Shown piece by piece: positions 37,718-50,593 of a stretch of 64,000 nucleotides of DNA. Below the pieces are notes generated by a model. That model saw nothing but the letters and a program-made list of their open reading frames with translations. It ran no database searches and had not been told where the DNA came from. The stretch's first letter is position 1. Each line of letters begins with the position of its first letter. This DNA comes from Cymodocea nodosa (lineage: Eukaryota; Streptophyta; Magnoliopsida; Alismatales; Cymodoceaceae). The translations under genes and the position numbers were made by a program. The DNA lies in the NCBI GenBank assembly GCA_036874045.1, contig CM072345.1, positions 12,572,501 through 12,636,500 on the forward strand, written 5' to 3'.

Positions 37718-40700
37718 TCCTTTCAGAAGTGCCAGAAACGCCAGACCCAAGACCCCACTTTCTCAAGTGGTACGAAGAAAAAAATTTATAGATAGATTTA
37801 GATATTGAGCAATCAAAGGAGAGGTTCTCTGCAATGGATGTTTAATCATACAAACGTTGAAAAAAATTGAAGAATGAACAAATATTCTTATGGTGATTTA
37901 CCTGTTCCTGGAGACGTTTTAGATAATTAGTTGTTGATCAAAGTCATACTTTATGTGCTGGCATTTATAATCTTTTGTCAGATTTGAGTCTTTGAGAATT
38001 CGGAGTGAAAAAATTCTGTCAGAAAAATGCTGCAGTAAAAAGACAAAAATATCTAAATAAAATGCATATTACCTGGATAAGCAGATTCATATTCATTCAC
38101 TATAAAATATAAATAAATCTCACATATCAAAGTATAGCTTCTAATGGTGGGTGGGCACTTGTCTATTGCATATATGTACTGAATTGAGTTCATGTCAAAA
38201 AAGGAATTGGAAAATCTATGTTCAATCATTGAAATGTATTAAGGAAGTATGCTTTGCTCGTTGCCAACTGTAGTAAGCTTCTTCACCTCTATAATGAGCT
38301 TTTCTGGTGATCCTCTAGCTTGGTTGAGCTCTTGGGTTCTTGTAGAAGAGTTGAGAAGAGAGAAAGGGAAGAGAGATAAGAGAGAAATGAAAGAAAGAAG
38401 AAACAAAAGCAAATATGTTTCTACCTTATTTGGGGAGAAAACACTCTATGTCAATCCAACATAGGGCATGTCTAACCCAACATGGTGCACATGTTTGACT
38501 TGACATGTGAAGCCCATGCATTAAAAATGCATGATTTCAATCAACGCAAACTTTAAATGACGTGTCAATCAAAATCCAATTACTACCAATATGTCGTTTT
38601 AAATGACATGTCAATCAAAATCCAATTACTACCAATATGTCGTTTTAAATGATGTGTCAATCAAAATCCAATTACTACCAATATGTCATAGGATTTCATG
38701 TCAGCACTTGGCATTTTAGCACATGTAAATGAAATTTCACGGACACATGTCAATATTGAATTCCAAGGTTATGTTAGTATTTATGTTACAGCATGTGGTA
38801 CATTGATATGAATGCTATGTTAGGTGGATAAATGTTTATGTCATTAAGTTTTTGAAATGACAGGGGAGTAATGGATAAAATTAAACATATTTCCATATGT
38901 GGTTATTTGTGGGTTGCATGTATAACATACTCATGAGGAGTTTATCTCAACATTAATTTTAACCAGTTTCCATCATCATCAAAAAATAAGGGAAAGCATG
39001 TTGACAATATATTATATAGTTTTTGAGATGACATGTTGAGCAAAAAATGGATGTTCAAACTTTAAAAATAGCAATTGGGATCCAATGTTTAGATTAGATC
39101 TTGTATTTTGAGTTTGTAAACATATTTTAAAGAGTCATTAAGAAATTAAGATTGCCAACAAGGAGACAACATAATTGGACTTCTACGTTATTGTGAGGGA
39201 AGAGGGTCTATGTTTGAAACCAAACAAAAACATTACTATTATAAAAAAAGAGTCCTTAATATCAATGATTAGCTGCTGATTTGTTAAGGTTTTGTTTATT
39301 TTAATGACAAAATAGATTTGTGACTGTTTGAAATAAATAATAGTTGTTGAATGGATAAATATAGTTGTTACATTTAGATCAATGTGCATTTCAGCAGAGC
39401 CAAAGATCAAATGTCTAGGTGAATGTCTAATGATGATGTCTTGATCAACAAAGAAGGTTCCAAACATCTACCCTAGAAGATCATTGATGTTTTGAAAGAG
39501 TGGACAAGTACTTTTCTTGTTGTCTGGCTTAGAGATCTAGCAATAATGTGGAACATCAATAGAAGCTTCTATAAACCTCAGCCAAACATCTACCTCCAGT
39601 TGTTCAAATAATAATGGCTAATTTTCTTATAAGTTTTAAATTACTCAATTAGATGTTAATGGATAACCTTCAATGGAGAATTTGTGTAAGACTTTTATGT
39701 ACATTCTCTATTATGTTCTTCCACCAAAGGACATCATTCTCAATTTTGAACTCAAGAAATTGTAATCTGTGGTGAAAGCTAGTGATGTAAAAAGGTTTCC
39801 ACCATCATGTGAAAGGGGGAAAACTAGTGAAATATCGTGAGGTGGTGGTGCAAGAGTGACTAGACATAGGTCATGATTGAACTAGTATAAAAATTGTGTT
39901 TGCTTGTGGTTTGCTTCTTGTACAAGTATGTTGTCTATATTATACAAATGATCAATAGATTATGTTAATTTTGTGTTTATCAATCCTACACCCCCTACAA
40001 GAATACAACACTTCCTCAACCAATCAAGATGAGGAATCCAAGAATGCACCGTCATTTAGAAGGCATATGGGAAGATTGATTTGTTGGGAGACATGAGGGT
40101 TCTACAATTTCTCAAAAGCTCACCTAATTGGGGAATGTTATTCAGATTAGATGCTGCTTTTAAACTCATTGTATATTGTAAAACCAATTAGGAAAGAAGC
40201 CCAAACAAAAGAAAATTCAATAGACAATGTTGCAAACTTTTTGCAATTATTGATCTCCTGGACATTAAAGAAGAAGAAAAAAATCCTTAGTAGTGAGGTC
40301 TTTGGCTGTGGCAGAATATGGCCATATAGGGAAGTGGCTAGTACAAACTCTGAGTTGACTTAGCTGATTTATTTGCTAACAGATCTAGAAACGACAGACC
40401 AGCTAGGAATCTGTCTCTATTGAGAGAAGCACAGAGACCTCGGTTTTCATGTTGTTGGAGGAATAGTTCAGCCAAGGCTACTCAAGATGAGTTATGTTTT
40501 CTTGTCAAAAAAAGGACGAGGTCTGTTTCTAGCCAGGAGACAAATTTACCAAAGCACATCTAATTTAAGAATTTTTTTTTGAACATGCTTGGAGCTTGGA
40601 GCTCATAACATACTATATGAGTTTTAGATATTTGATTATCATAGAGCCATTGTACTAGATTATTTCTTTCACGATTCTAGCAGTACTAGTTGGAATCTAA

Positions 40701-41740
40701 CGACTCTCCTGTGGCAGCATGTCAGCTGCATATACTTACCATTTTCAAAGAATAAGAACAGAAACTTTTAAACTTTCCTTTTCCCAGCATTTTCCCCACG
40801 ATATTTTTGACAAAATGCCCGAACTAAGGACCAGCATGGAATCATTAGAGTCAAAGAAAATGCAAAAGGCCCTACCTGACGTCCTTCACCTAGGAGGAAG
40901 AACAAGACGGAACTTGTGTGTATGATTATGAACAGAGAACTTAACAACCAACAGCTGAATTGTCATACAGGAATTCTTGATGAAGTAACATTAAAACTAA
41001 AAACCTTCTTAAACTGTGCATCGGTAAATATATGTGACACATAACAATCAAAACAAGTATTATATCATTTTCTGTTTGTTCATAAAATTCACATTTATGA
41101 AATACCATTTCTTGTGATTCCCCGAAGATAGGGTTCAAGTACAACTGGTGTTACTGCCGTTAAAGCGTATACTTTTGTGAAATAACTGGATCTTATTATT
41201 CAACGTGGATAAATTGATATTCCGTTCCACTAACTATTTAATGAATTGAATTGGATCCAATTATCATTGTCCGCGTCATTTTCGGAACCCAAAAACTTGA
41301 ACTGTATTAGGGGGAACACGTGAGTTGACATCAACTTCCGACGAAACACGTAATAAGCAGCATATCAAACTACAAAATCGACAGACAGAATCTCCGTACG
41401 AATTAAACGTCTTACCGTGCAATGTACCACTCTTCGGAAATCAAACTTCCCGGATTATATAAATCAGCAGTAAAGTCGAAGATACCAACAAGTCAAGGAA
41501 CTGGCTCGTCAAAAGATTAACATCCAAGTCACCTGCCTCCAAAAAAAACACAAGCATGTCAAAGTCCACAAGAACAACATATCTGAAATCTAGATCTGGG
41601 AACAATGTCAAAAGAGAAAAGGCCAAAAAAACAAAACGCAGAAACATGAAAGCCGATCAAATACCAAACAACCAGCGACAATTAAAAACAGAAAAAAGCA
41701 AAGAACTTTTACCACCACTGAATGAGATAGTAATGGTTCA
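37718..41740. other. Probable 5' UTR intron and flank of the ARF gene
   Basis: Upstream of the ARF start codon there are some 40-60 bases of leader-like sequence, then about 4 kb of AT-rich DNA with no supported coding exon. Because CT-rich leader-like sequence starts again near 41740-42200, this stretch is most simply a 5' UTR intron. Open frames at 38249, 39183, 40151 and 40719 have no family match. Some of it may be old retroelement sequence, but I cannot show that. Confidence 0.4.
38552..38689. repeat. Three tandem copies of a 46-bp unit
   Basis: Units begin at 38552, 38598 and 38644 with TTTAAATGA and contain TGTCAATCAAAATCC and TACCAATATGTC. The copies differ at only a few bases (ACGTG, ACATG, ATGTG after the start). 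The period is exactly 46. The array is in the presumed 5' UTR intron of the ARF gene. Confidence 0.92.
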
Positions 41741-42215
41741 ATGAGCTTGCGAGTGACTTCCCAAACCTTCAACCACTGGAAGAGCAACCACTACTTCCGG
41801 AGCTATTTTTTCTCCAAGGCTTCGGGCTTGGAAAAAGAAGCTTCCACCAGCTAAAAGGTACCAGAAACTGGAAGGAAGCAGAGAAGGGAAATGAAGGATC
41901 AAGCGGGAAGGGTAGAGAATGGTAAGGAAAGGGCTGTAGAATTCCGTGGCCTCCGGCGAGGAGTGGTGTGTGTGTGTGGTGGGGGGGGAGGGGGACCACA
42001 GGCGGCGATGGTGGTGGTGGAGGGTGAGGTGGACGGGAGCACTGGGCTGTTCCTCCTGCTCCTGTTTCTGTCTGGACCACGGAGGAAGGCGGAGAAAGAG
42101 CGAGGCGAAGAGGAGAGAGAAAGATGGTGGAGGTCTGGGTACATGAAAGCGACCACACCACCAGGGCTTGCTGGAAGTGGCAAGCAACAGATAAATAAAT
42201 AAATAACAATTTTAA
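41741..42215 (-). promoter_or_regulatory. Candidate ARF 5' leader exon and core promoter region
   Basis: Read on the minus strand this is a CT-rich, GC-richer island with CTCTCTCC, CCACCACCACC and a CACACACA run (41964-41979), very unlike its AT-rich surroundings. Long ARF leaders of this sort with upstream ORFs are common in plants. A possible donor (GTGGTG|GTAAAAG) lies near 41711. Long open frames in several phases here have no family match and are better read as leader. The assignment is inference from position and composition. Confidence 0.45.
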
Positions 42216-44879
42216 AATACGAAAAATATATATATATATTAGAAAGGAACGCTGCTACGGTGGTTTTCTCCTTTTTTTATTTTTTTCAATTTTTCGTTTT
42301 CCCTTTCTGCCCCTCTGCTTCCGATCATAATTCTCACGCCCGCACGCATGCCCTCGTTTTCACCGGAGGTCAAAAGGTAAGGGCGAGGGTGGACAGGGGA
42401 CGATCCGAAGGTCGCTGTTCGCAAGTGCACCTTTTCCGCGATGGACGAGTCAGATCATATTCAGGTGCGGTAAAACGGACAACTACTAAATTTCGAGGGA
42501 CCACTTCACTTGTGGCAGCAACAGCATAGCAGTAGTAGTATCATTGATAACAAAAATTAAAAAGATCTGCATCAAAAAAAGATTATATTTATTATAATTG
42601 AAGTTATGTTAAAAATTACGAATAATTAGGTTATGAGATTTTCTTTCTCTCGGGCGGGAGGATAGGAAGGGAAAAAAGAGCTTTTCTGTTCTCCGGTTCC
42701 TTCGCTTGAAGAACGAAGCGTGGTTGCGGCCGCAGCTTTTGTCGGCGTAGACTTGTGGTATGATAAAAGGCGGGAGCTCCGATCAGCGGCCCCGGGATTC
42801 GAGGAGAGTCCTCCGGCAAGGCGCGGCTACCGCTACCGCCACCGCCACCACCGTAATTTTCTGCAAATCTTTGTCTGGTACGAAAGACGCGGGTTAATTA
42901 TGAGAAACCACCGCCCAAAAGTCGAACATAAATTGAGAGATACACAGAGAAGGAATCGATGGATGGAAGTGACAGATGCGTGTGGAAATTGGATTTTTAT
43001 ACGAATAAGATAAGATTAGTGTATGGGTTGGGTCACTTGGGTGAGTTATTTTAACTTGTCTCCCACGCTGCTTACAGCCTTGCATCGCAGGGCAACGTCG
43101 ACGAGGCTTTTGATAAGATCTGCGGGAGGAAATAAACTAAACTAATCCATGGGCTTTGATTGGCGGGCCTTACAATATAATAATGTGTCCTATTCCGAAG
43201 CACATGACCTGCTGGGCTCCGTGGGTCCCATCCGTCCTTCGAGAAAAACGGGTCTGGTCCGGCAATTATTTTGCGTCAGGATTTTTCAAGAGTCGACGTC
43301 GAGACGAGAACACAACGACGCAACCCACACGGTCCATGTTGTGGGCCCGGCCCTGGATGTGTTGTTGGGTCGTGTTTGCACTCCGAAAGGAGGTTGAGGT
43401 TTTTTTTTCGGCGGTTAAAACTAATCTGATTAACATAAAGAATTCTAATCACACGACAAACGTTAAATTAAAGTTAAGATGCAGCATAGAAAAAAAAAAC
43501 AAAGCAAACATGTGGAATAAAGTTTTAAAAAGTAATAATATGCTAACGCCCTTCTCATCACCCACCCAACAGCAATATATTTCGACAGGATTTGGACCCA
43601 AGAGCAATATATATGTGTTCTGCTCTGCATTCCAGTTATCTCACGGAAGATTCTTATTTACATATACAAAGACTTTATTTAATGAAAGTTTAAAAAAAAT
43701 CTAAAATACACTCACTCACATGCAATTTCACACGTGCTTTTTCACTAATTTTTTAAATAATAAGTATATCTAAGAAATTATTACATGTGTTGGTAAAGTT
43801 AAAAATTTATTCTTCAAGGGATGGTTGGAGATCAAATGGAAAAGAAAGAAAAACAAGGGACTCGTAATTTCTTAAGGCTATTTTATGAGAAATCAACAGA
43901 ACACTTTTGGGAATTTCTCTCCTTCCCTGACTTTTTATCACCGCCACCAATTAAATGTTCCCTCAATTATGCGGGAGAATACGTGGTCGTCACTTACTCA
44001 CGATTGACAGTGATAAAACGCAAATGGGATGGTTGGATTGAAGCAATTCAATAATTAAAATGCAACTTTTTTTGTTGACGAAGGACCCAACCGATCGACC
44101 GTCCAACAGGAATCAATGGTCCGGATTTTACCCGAGGGAATCCAATTTCAGGGCACATGATACGTTTCTGATTTTGTATTCGTATGATCCGACTTCCTAA
44201 CCTGACACAGACACGACAGGCAACAAACAATTTATAGCTCTTACGATGTTTTGGTACATAAAACGTCGAAAAGATTTATGAAATTCACGTACATATTATC
44301 ACTGCAGGACTTTGATTGCTTGAACTCTCGAAAAAAATAGTGATGTCACATTCAACAGAAAAACCAATTATATGCTTTCCATGATCTCTGATCGTACGAC
44401 GATTCTCTGCCACTGCCACAAAAAAATTGAAAATCAACGTTTTATGAAAACTTACACAAGAAAATTCTACAAACTGCAGACATCGTGGATACAATTGGGA
44501 ATCACGTTTCATCGGACTCGTGATACGCACCTCAACAAAATTCTGGTTTAAATTATTCCAGGTGCTTGAAAAAAAAAAGATGATAATACAAGGGATTGAA
44601 AAGAAGGTAACATGACTACACACCATTTCATGTCCAAGTTGGTAATGGTGAAGGAATCTATCGTCCAACGTGATAGCCACAGCTCCAACGAGTCATCACG
44701 GAGTCAATCGCCATGTTGTAACTAACGGCTTTGGTTACATATCCTTAAATTCGCCAGATATGGACAAATAAAGAAAATCAAAAAGGATGGCAACGTTGAG
44801 TTGATGTCTTTATCGCAACATCTGAGTGGCCCTCAATATGACCATCATTCCAAAGCATATTCGTCCTGAAGGTACAAAA
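42216..44879. other. Intergenic between ARF 5' end and CTNNBL1 3' end
   Basis: The interval includes a GC-rich patch at 42640-42870 with CCGCCACCGCC-type repeats and another at 43150-43410. Open frames there have no recognisable motif. The rest is AT-rich. The GC-rich patches may belong to a distal promoter of the ARF gene or to a non-coding transcript; nothing decides this. Confidence 0.45.
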
Positions 44880-47800
44880 TCACCGCTCCAAAGCAGAAAT
44901 GAACTTTTGCACTTTCCCTTGGGCTCTTTCCCTCTCTTCTGGACCATCCACGTCTCCAATATTATCATGATATTCCTTTGCACGTCACAAGATATTGATG
45001 TCATAAGCAAATAATGACAAAGTTATGAAGTAAGAGACGTCAAAAAACCCTAAACGGCAAAGTAGCGACTCGGCAAACACAGCAGGACACCAACTTTTCA
45101 ACGGTTAAAAAGACAGAGAATATTGTGAAAGCTCACTGTAAGCGTCTGGATCATCACCAACGATCCCATAATTGTGATGCTGGTAGGTCAAAAAATGAAA
45201 GCTATACATTTATTTATACAACTAGCAGAAAATTTTAAAGTTAAGAAAAGGGTCCTTCATATGATTTTCATTGATTTAAAAAGAGTTTTATGGTAGAATA
45301 CCTAAAAAGTTATTGTGGTGGATTTTGGAAAGAAAATGAATGCATATAAGATACATAAATATATAAATATTATAAAGGACATCTATAAAAGAGAACTTAA
45401 TGGCATCAAAACTATAAGAAAAAATTGGAAATATCCAATAGACAGGTTTACACCAATGATCCTCTCTAAATCTTATATCTATTTGTCTTAGTTATAGATA
45501 AAATAATTAAGAAATTCAAAGAGAAATACCCTGATGTATACTATTTACTGATGGCACAATTTTAATTGATGAAAGTAAGTCAAGAATTAGTTCTAAGTTA
45601 AAATTATGGAAAGCTGCTTTTCAATCAAAAGAATTTAAATTAAGTGAATCAAAAACCGAATATATGGAATGTAGCTTCAATGAAAAGAGAAATAATGATG
45701 AAGGAATATACTTAGATGGTCATGAAATTCATAAAAAATAAAATTTTTAAATACTTAAATGTCTAATAAGTAACTATGGTAAAATTATATTATTCATAAA
45801 ATTAAAGTAGATGGCTGAAGTGGAGAAATATTTCTAGAGTATCATGTAATAGAAAAAAACTCTTAAAATTGAAAAAAAAATATATTCTCTAAAACTATCA
45901 TTCATCTGGTTATACTTTATGATTTAAAATGTCTAAGTTGTAAAACAAGAACATTTGCAAAATGTTAGTATTTCAAAAATGTGAATAATTAAATGGATGA
46001 GTGGTAACACTATAAGAGATAAGTGAAAAATTGATTTATTAAAAATAAAATAGGAGTTACACCATCTGAAAATAATATAAGAAAAAATCAATTTAAGTGG
46101 TTTGGTCATCCTTAGGCAAAAGGATGCACTAGTTACGAGAGGAAAACCAATTAATAAGGAAGAAACTAAAAAAATAGAGAAAAGCCTAAGATTACTTAGG
46201 ATTTGTGAGAAATGATTTAAATTTTTGTAATTTAACCATTGATAGAAATATATGAAAGAAAAGGATTCATGTTGTCAGCCTTACATAATAGAATTATAGC
46301 ATACATTGTTGTAGTAACAAACATTTTTTATTTTTGTGCGTATTTAGAAATTTAAAGAAAACTGAAAAAATAAATGTTTTTGCATGTTTAAGAATTTAAA
46401 CAAAACAAACAATTTTGTCATAAATGTTAATTCAAAAAATAATTAAATAAATACCATTAATCCATTTAAGCTACATTTATGAGTAAATAATCGATAACAA
46501 AGAACATGCCCATTGGAATAAAAGACATAAAAACAAGTCAAACATATGACACCTTGAGATCATACCATACACAAATAATACAATACTAAAAACAAATTAC
46601 AATATAATTGAATACAACATAATATGATATTATATAATCTAATACATGATGGCACCATTCGCATAGTATTTTTCAGAGAGCAAACCTGAAGTATGTCTCT
46701 CACATCCTTCTTTGTCAATTTCTGCTGCCGTAGTAATAGCTCTATCCTTGCTGTCATCTGTGAATGACTGCTCACATGACCCCGAAAAACGTGATGAAAT
46801 AAACAAGGGAAGCAATACATGCAGCAAAAAACAACGAACAGCTTACCCAGATGACCATAAATGCCCTAAAATAACAGCAATCAACTGCATAGCCAACAAA
46901 GGTACAATGTCATTATTTAGAGGGTTGCCCAAAATAATGGGAAAACTCATTGAAGAAAATAAAAGGAGAAACTCTTACTTGAAGAGTGTAAAGGCCAGCT
47001 TCCAATTTCTTATTATATCGCTCATCTTCATCTATCTGATGCAAACAATGATAATTTTTCAGGTATACAACTAATGGAAATTAGATACTGAAATAAAAGA
47101 TAACCTCTAGATCTTCAAGTTGAAGTCTGTCAAGTCGTTCTGTCTCAGCCTTCACACGGTCAGAGTATCTGCAATTACATTGAAATTTTCAATTGCGGCC
47201 AAGCTAAAATCATGCATTCAGAGTGTTTCCTGTATTTAATTAAGATGCACAACTACAATTTTACCTCATGTAAAGTTCCATGAGTCTGTCAATTTTTTCA
47301 AATTCATTCTCCACAAATTTACTGAGTAGTCGATCCCTTCTTGAACCTCTTAAAATACCACCTGAAAACACGATATATAAGAAAAAAAAAATCAATAGAT
47401 ATCACAAACCAGAAAAAAAAAAAGAGTACTAAAATCATGAATTTTGGACAATTTACAACTTCATTGATGATGATATGTCCTTAACAAAAGCCAAAAGAAA
47501 AAATTATGTTGAACATCAAGTTATTTATAAATTGCATTTATCATTAGTGGTAAAACAAGTGACCAGATTAATTTTTTATGAAATTCTCAATATTTAAGTA
47601 CACAATGCTCTATGGTATATGGGTATATATGTCAACTGGGTGTAGAATATCTACTCAGAAGTTAGAGTTGAAATTTTATATGAATTTGCGTGATTTTGTA
47701 GCAAAAACTAAATAATAATTAAAATGATACTGTAAGTTTGAAAAAAATGATATAAATATTTGTTGATCCATTTGCCTCCTTACCAAATAAAGAAGTGACT

Positions 47801-50593
47801 AAAGAAATAATACGCTCTTCTAACTCTTCTTGATAGCTTTCCTTCTTATTTTTCTTGCTCATGGGAATCTGAAAAGGTACAGAGCAAAGGATATCAATTT
47901 TTCCATAGCAACTTGAGAAAACAAACGTTTACCCAGAAGAGAAGACTGAGAAGGTGAAATACTTGAATAATTTAACTAAAATTTTGAGGCATAAATGAGA
48001 AACTGAAAGAGTCTATTACCGTAAATTTGGAAGAAGAAAAAATGAAAGTAAAACTTGGTGTATTTATCACACTATGGAAATGATTCTTTCAAATGAAATT
48101 TATCATCGAGCATTATGAATAAACCAATATTGATCTTATAGAAGGGACCTGCACATTGAAATGGTAATACATCTTAAACAAAGCCACTAGGAATAGCTCT
48201 CCCTCTCTCATGTAACATCTCTCTCCTATTTGGTGTTTGGATGCATTTTTAGGCAGAGAAAGACTCTTGTGAATCCATCCTGTGCAAACCCACAAGGAAA
48301 TTTCTATCCAAAAATGATGAAATGGCTTCCACCACAACTCTAGGATTCCAAGATCTAGAGAAAAATTCTTTGGTCTCCTAAAGATATGATCAAAGCATTT
48401 ATGTTGATTTTCTCTTATGTTATTTTCAATAAGTAAAACTCCAATTCGATTTTTAATAAAATCATATTTTAACTTATTTATCCCTTATAATATTACTACT
48501 CATCTACCTAAACATAGGCATCTTAACAACACTAACCTTTTACATATATTCATACTTTACAGTTCAATATTCTGAGTCATAAAGTATAACCAGGTGAATA
48601 GGAGTTTTCTAGAATTTTCCTTTTAATTTTAGGAGAATCCTCCTTTCACACAATAACTTCAATCCTATGAATAATATCCTCAATAACTTATTTAAAATTT
48701 TTGTTTTTATGAATCTCATAAAAAATAAAAATATAGAACAAAAGAGACAAAAACAAAAATCAAAAGAAACACCGTTAAAAGTAATGCATTTCAATAAGGT
48801 AACCAAGATATGTTAATAACTTTAGGCAATCACTTGATTGAATCCACTTAACTGAAGAATGGTCAGACGCCTTGCCTAGCCTGGTACAATAGCCAAGAGC
48901 AATGAAACTTATGCATCTTGATAACTAAGATCATTTTGGCATCCAGATGTGGTCTTTGAAAGGTAGCGTATGAGGATTGGAATCAACTCTTCTTCCACTA
49001 TGATTACTTGCACATTAAGGTATGGAACCAAATCAAATCAGTGAGGCACCTTAATACCAAGGAACTGATGAATTTGGCGGGAGTTGTAGTTTTTGCTCAA
49101 CAGCAGGAAAACAGTTATTAATTCAGCGAAGATGCCATTGGTTGCTTCCAGCTTTAGATTGTGAAAGGAGATAAATAATTTTCTCCTGTCAGAACTTCCC
49201 CCATATGTGGTGTCAAAGACTTCGTCTGTCTGATGTTAATGCCAAATTTTGTTGTAAAGATTTAACCACAATCTTCAGTTGATTTCAACTAAACATTACT
49301 TCCGGCATACTAATATAGACTCTGTGTTTCCTTGGTAAAACTTTGGGCTTGCCCATCTTCAAGGCAATAAATTAAGCATACGAGTACATGTCTCATTTCA
49401 TCAATCAACCACAATTTATTGCAACTTCAAGAAATTTCTCAATTCATTGTATTATTAACATGTCGACAAGGTTCATATAGCTGGTATAATAAAAATAGCG
49501 AAAGTAATTTGAGGAGACAAAAAAGCAGGTAGGAACTTGCCTTACCCATGAAAGCCGCAAAAGCTGTTTTCAGACCCAAAACATCCACAAACCGCTCGCA
49601 AGCTGGAGGATACTTCGTCATGGCAAAATCAAGAGCCCTGATCGCGGACCCATAAGCAGACTTCTTCTGCTTCATGATAATAATCATAAGTTCCACACCT
49701 TCAGACTTCAAAAACCTCTCCTTATTCTCCATTGGCATTAACAAACAACAAAGACAGTCAAAGAGATTCTCCAACATCTCCTCCTCGTCCGAGCTCTTGG
49801 GATCTCTCGACTTGTACATCGCCACTGACTGCAAAATTGCGTCTACGCCATTCATCTGTCCCAGCCTCTTCTGATTCGCAGTGCTATTCTGCAACAATAT
49901 CGCGAGTATCTCCGACGCATACTGCTTGTTCCCATCAAACTCCCTCACTTTAATCCTCCCCATCAACCACCTCAGCAACTTCGTCTTCTCACATACGATC
50001 TCCGCCACCGCAGGCTTCACCTCGATCATATTTTCGATCGTCGAAAGTGTGTTGTATATGGCCGTTGCCTCGTCCGGATCCACTTCGGACAGCCTCCCCA
50101 TGTTCTGCACCAGCAGTTCCAGCACATTATTCTCCACAAGCGCGTCGACGAGAACCCGCGCCGGGTCATCGTCATCTTCCAGTACATCCTCGACCGTGAG
50201 GTCCATAAGCAGCCCCACAACGTCAATGGCGATGTCTACGTTGTCATGCCCGAGAAGTCCAACGATAGAAGGAATGACGTTGAGCGCGACGAGGTCAGGG
50301 TAGAATTCGGGCCCGCCGGCAAGTACCTTGAGCCGCTCGATCTCATTGTGAAGCTCGACCTCAGAGTCGGCAAACTTGTCCGGGTTGTCCGGATGCTTCA
50401 TTCGCGCCTCGAGGTTGTCCCGGAGGCGGCGCTCGAAGGAAAGGACGTGCTTCTTCACGACCTTGCCATCGAGGAACTCCACGGGGCCGTTCTGGGTATT
50501 CTCCAGTGCCTCGAGGAGGGAAAGGTCAACGTCCCCGTCAGTGTAATCTCGCTTCCGCTTCGGAGCGGGGTGATGGACGCCGCCGTCGTCCAT
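44880..50593 (-). CDS. CTNNBL1: Beta-catenin-like protein 1 (spliceosome-associated)
   Basis: This armadillo-repeat nuclear protein associates with the Prp19/CDC5L complex of the spliceosome. Coding exons, 5' to 3': 49541-50593, 47784-47868, 47265-47361, 47105-47168, 46979-47035, 46846-46884, 46686-46757, 44880-44975 (TGA), total 1,563 nt and 520 residues. The 351-codon first exon begins MDDGGVHHPAPKRKRDYTDG (basic KRKR, a likely nuclear signal); a further in-frame ATG at 50668 would add a tail absent from the family. Conserved words are NPDKFADSEVELHNEIERL, DVVGLLMDLTVEDVLEDDD, YEKIDRLMELYMRYSDRVK-like and RIELLLRQQKLTKKDV. Intron 1 has a GC donor (AAG|GCAAGT). Exon 6 has an extra T after GGGCATTT relative to the family, and frame is kept only if exon 7 starts at 46757 (CACAG|ATG), losing a few residues. 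RTE fragments lie in introns 1 and 7. Confidence 0.93.
45235..46325 (+). mobile_element. RTE LINE relic in CTNNBL1 intron 7 (antisense)
   Basis: The plus strand reads like the element at 21740-22898: an IDLKRVLW-like DLEKA box near 45270, a ACTGATGGCACAATT stretch equal to the F-x-DD box near 45545 (second Asp lost), KLWKAAFQSKEFKLSESKTEYME near 45600, and a TGTTGTAGTAAC end near 46310. It is full of stops and shifts. It fills most of the 1.7-kb last intron of CTNNBL1. Confidence 0.78.
48360..48597 (-). mobile_element. RTE LINE fragment in CTNNBL1 intron 1 (sense)
   Basis: On the minus strand the words ISSNIIRDK and DFIKNRIGV (degenerate) of the RTE C-terminus can be followed, in the same order as in the other copies. 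It is short, lacks the 3' tail, and lies in intron 1 of CTNNBL1. Confidence 0.65.

Noticed and set aside
38552-38689. Array considered as CRISPR-like
   Set aside because: The units are direct tandem copies with no unique spacers, and the genome is eukaryotic.
41738-42209. Several long frames (up to 149 codons) on both strands
   Set aside because: The sequence is CT-rich and low in stops by composition; the peptides are Pro/Ser/His-rich without domains, and a 5' leader fits better.
46639-46827. 62-codon minus-strand frame across the CTNNBL1 exon 7 area
   Set aside because: It is the wrong frame of the exon; the family sequence RIELLLRQQKLTKKDV is in the neighbouring frame.
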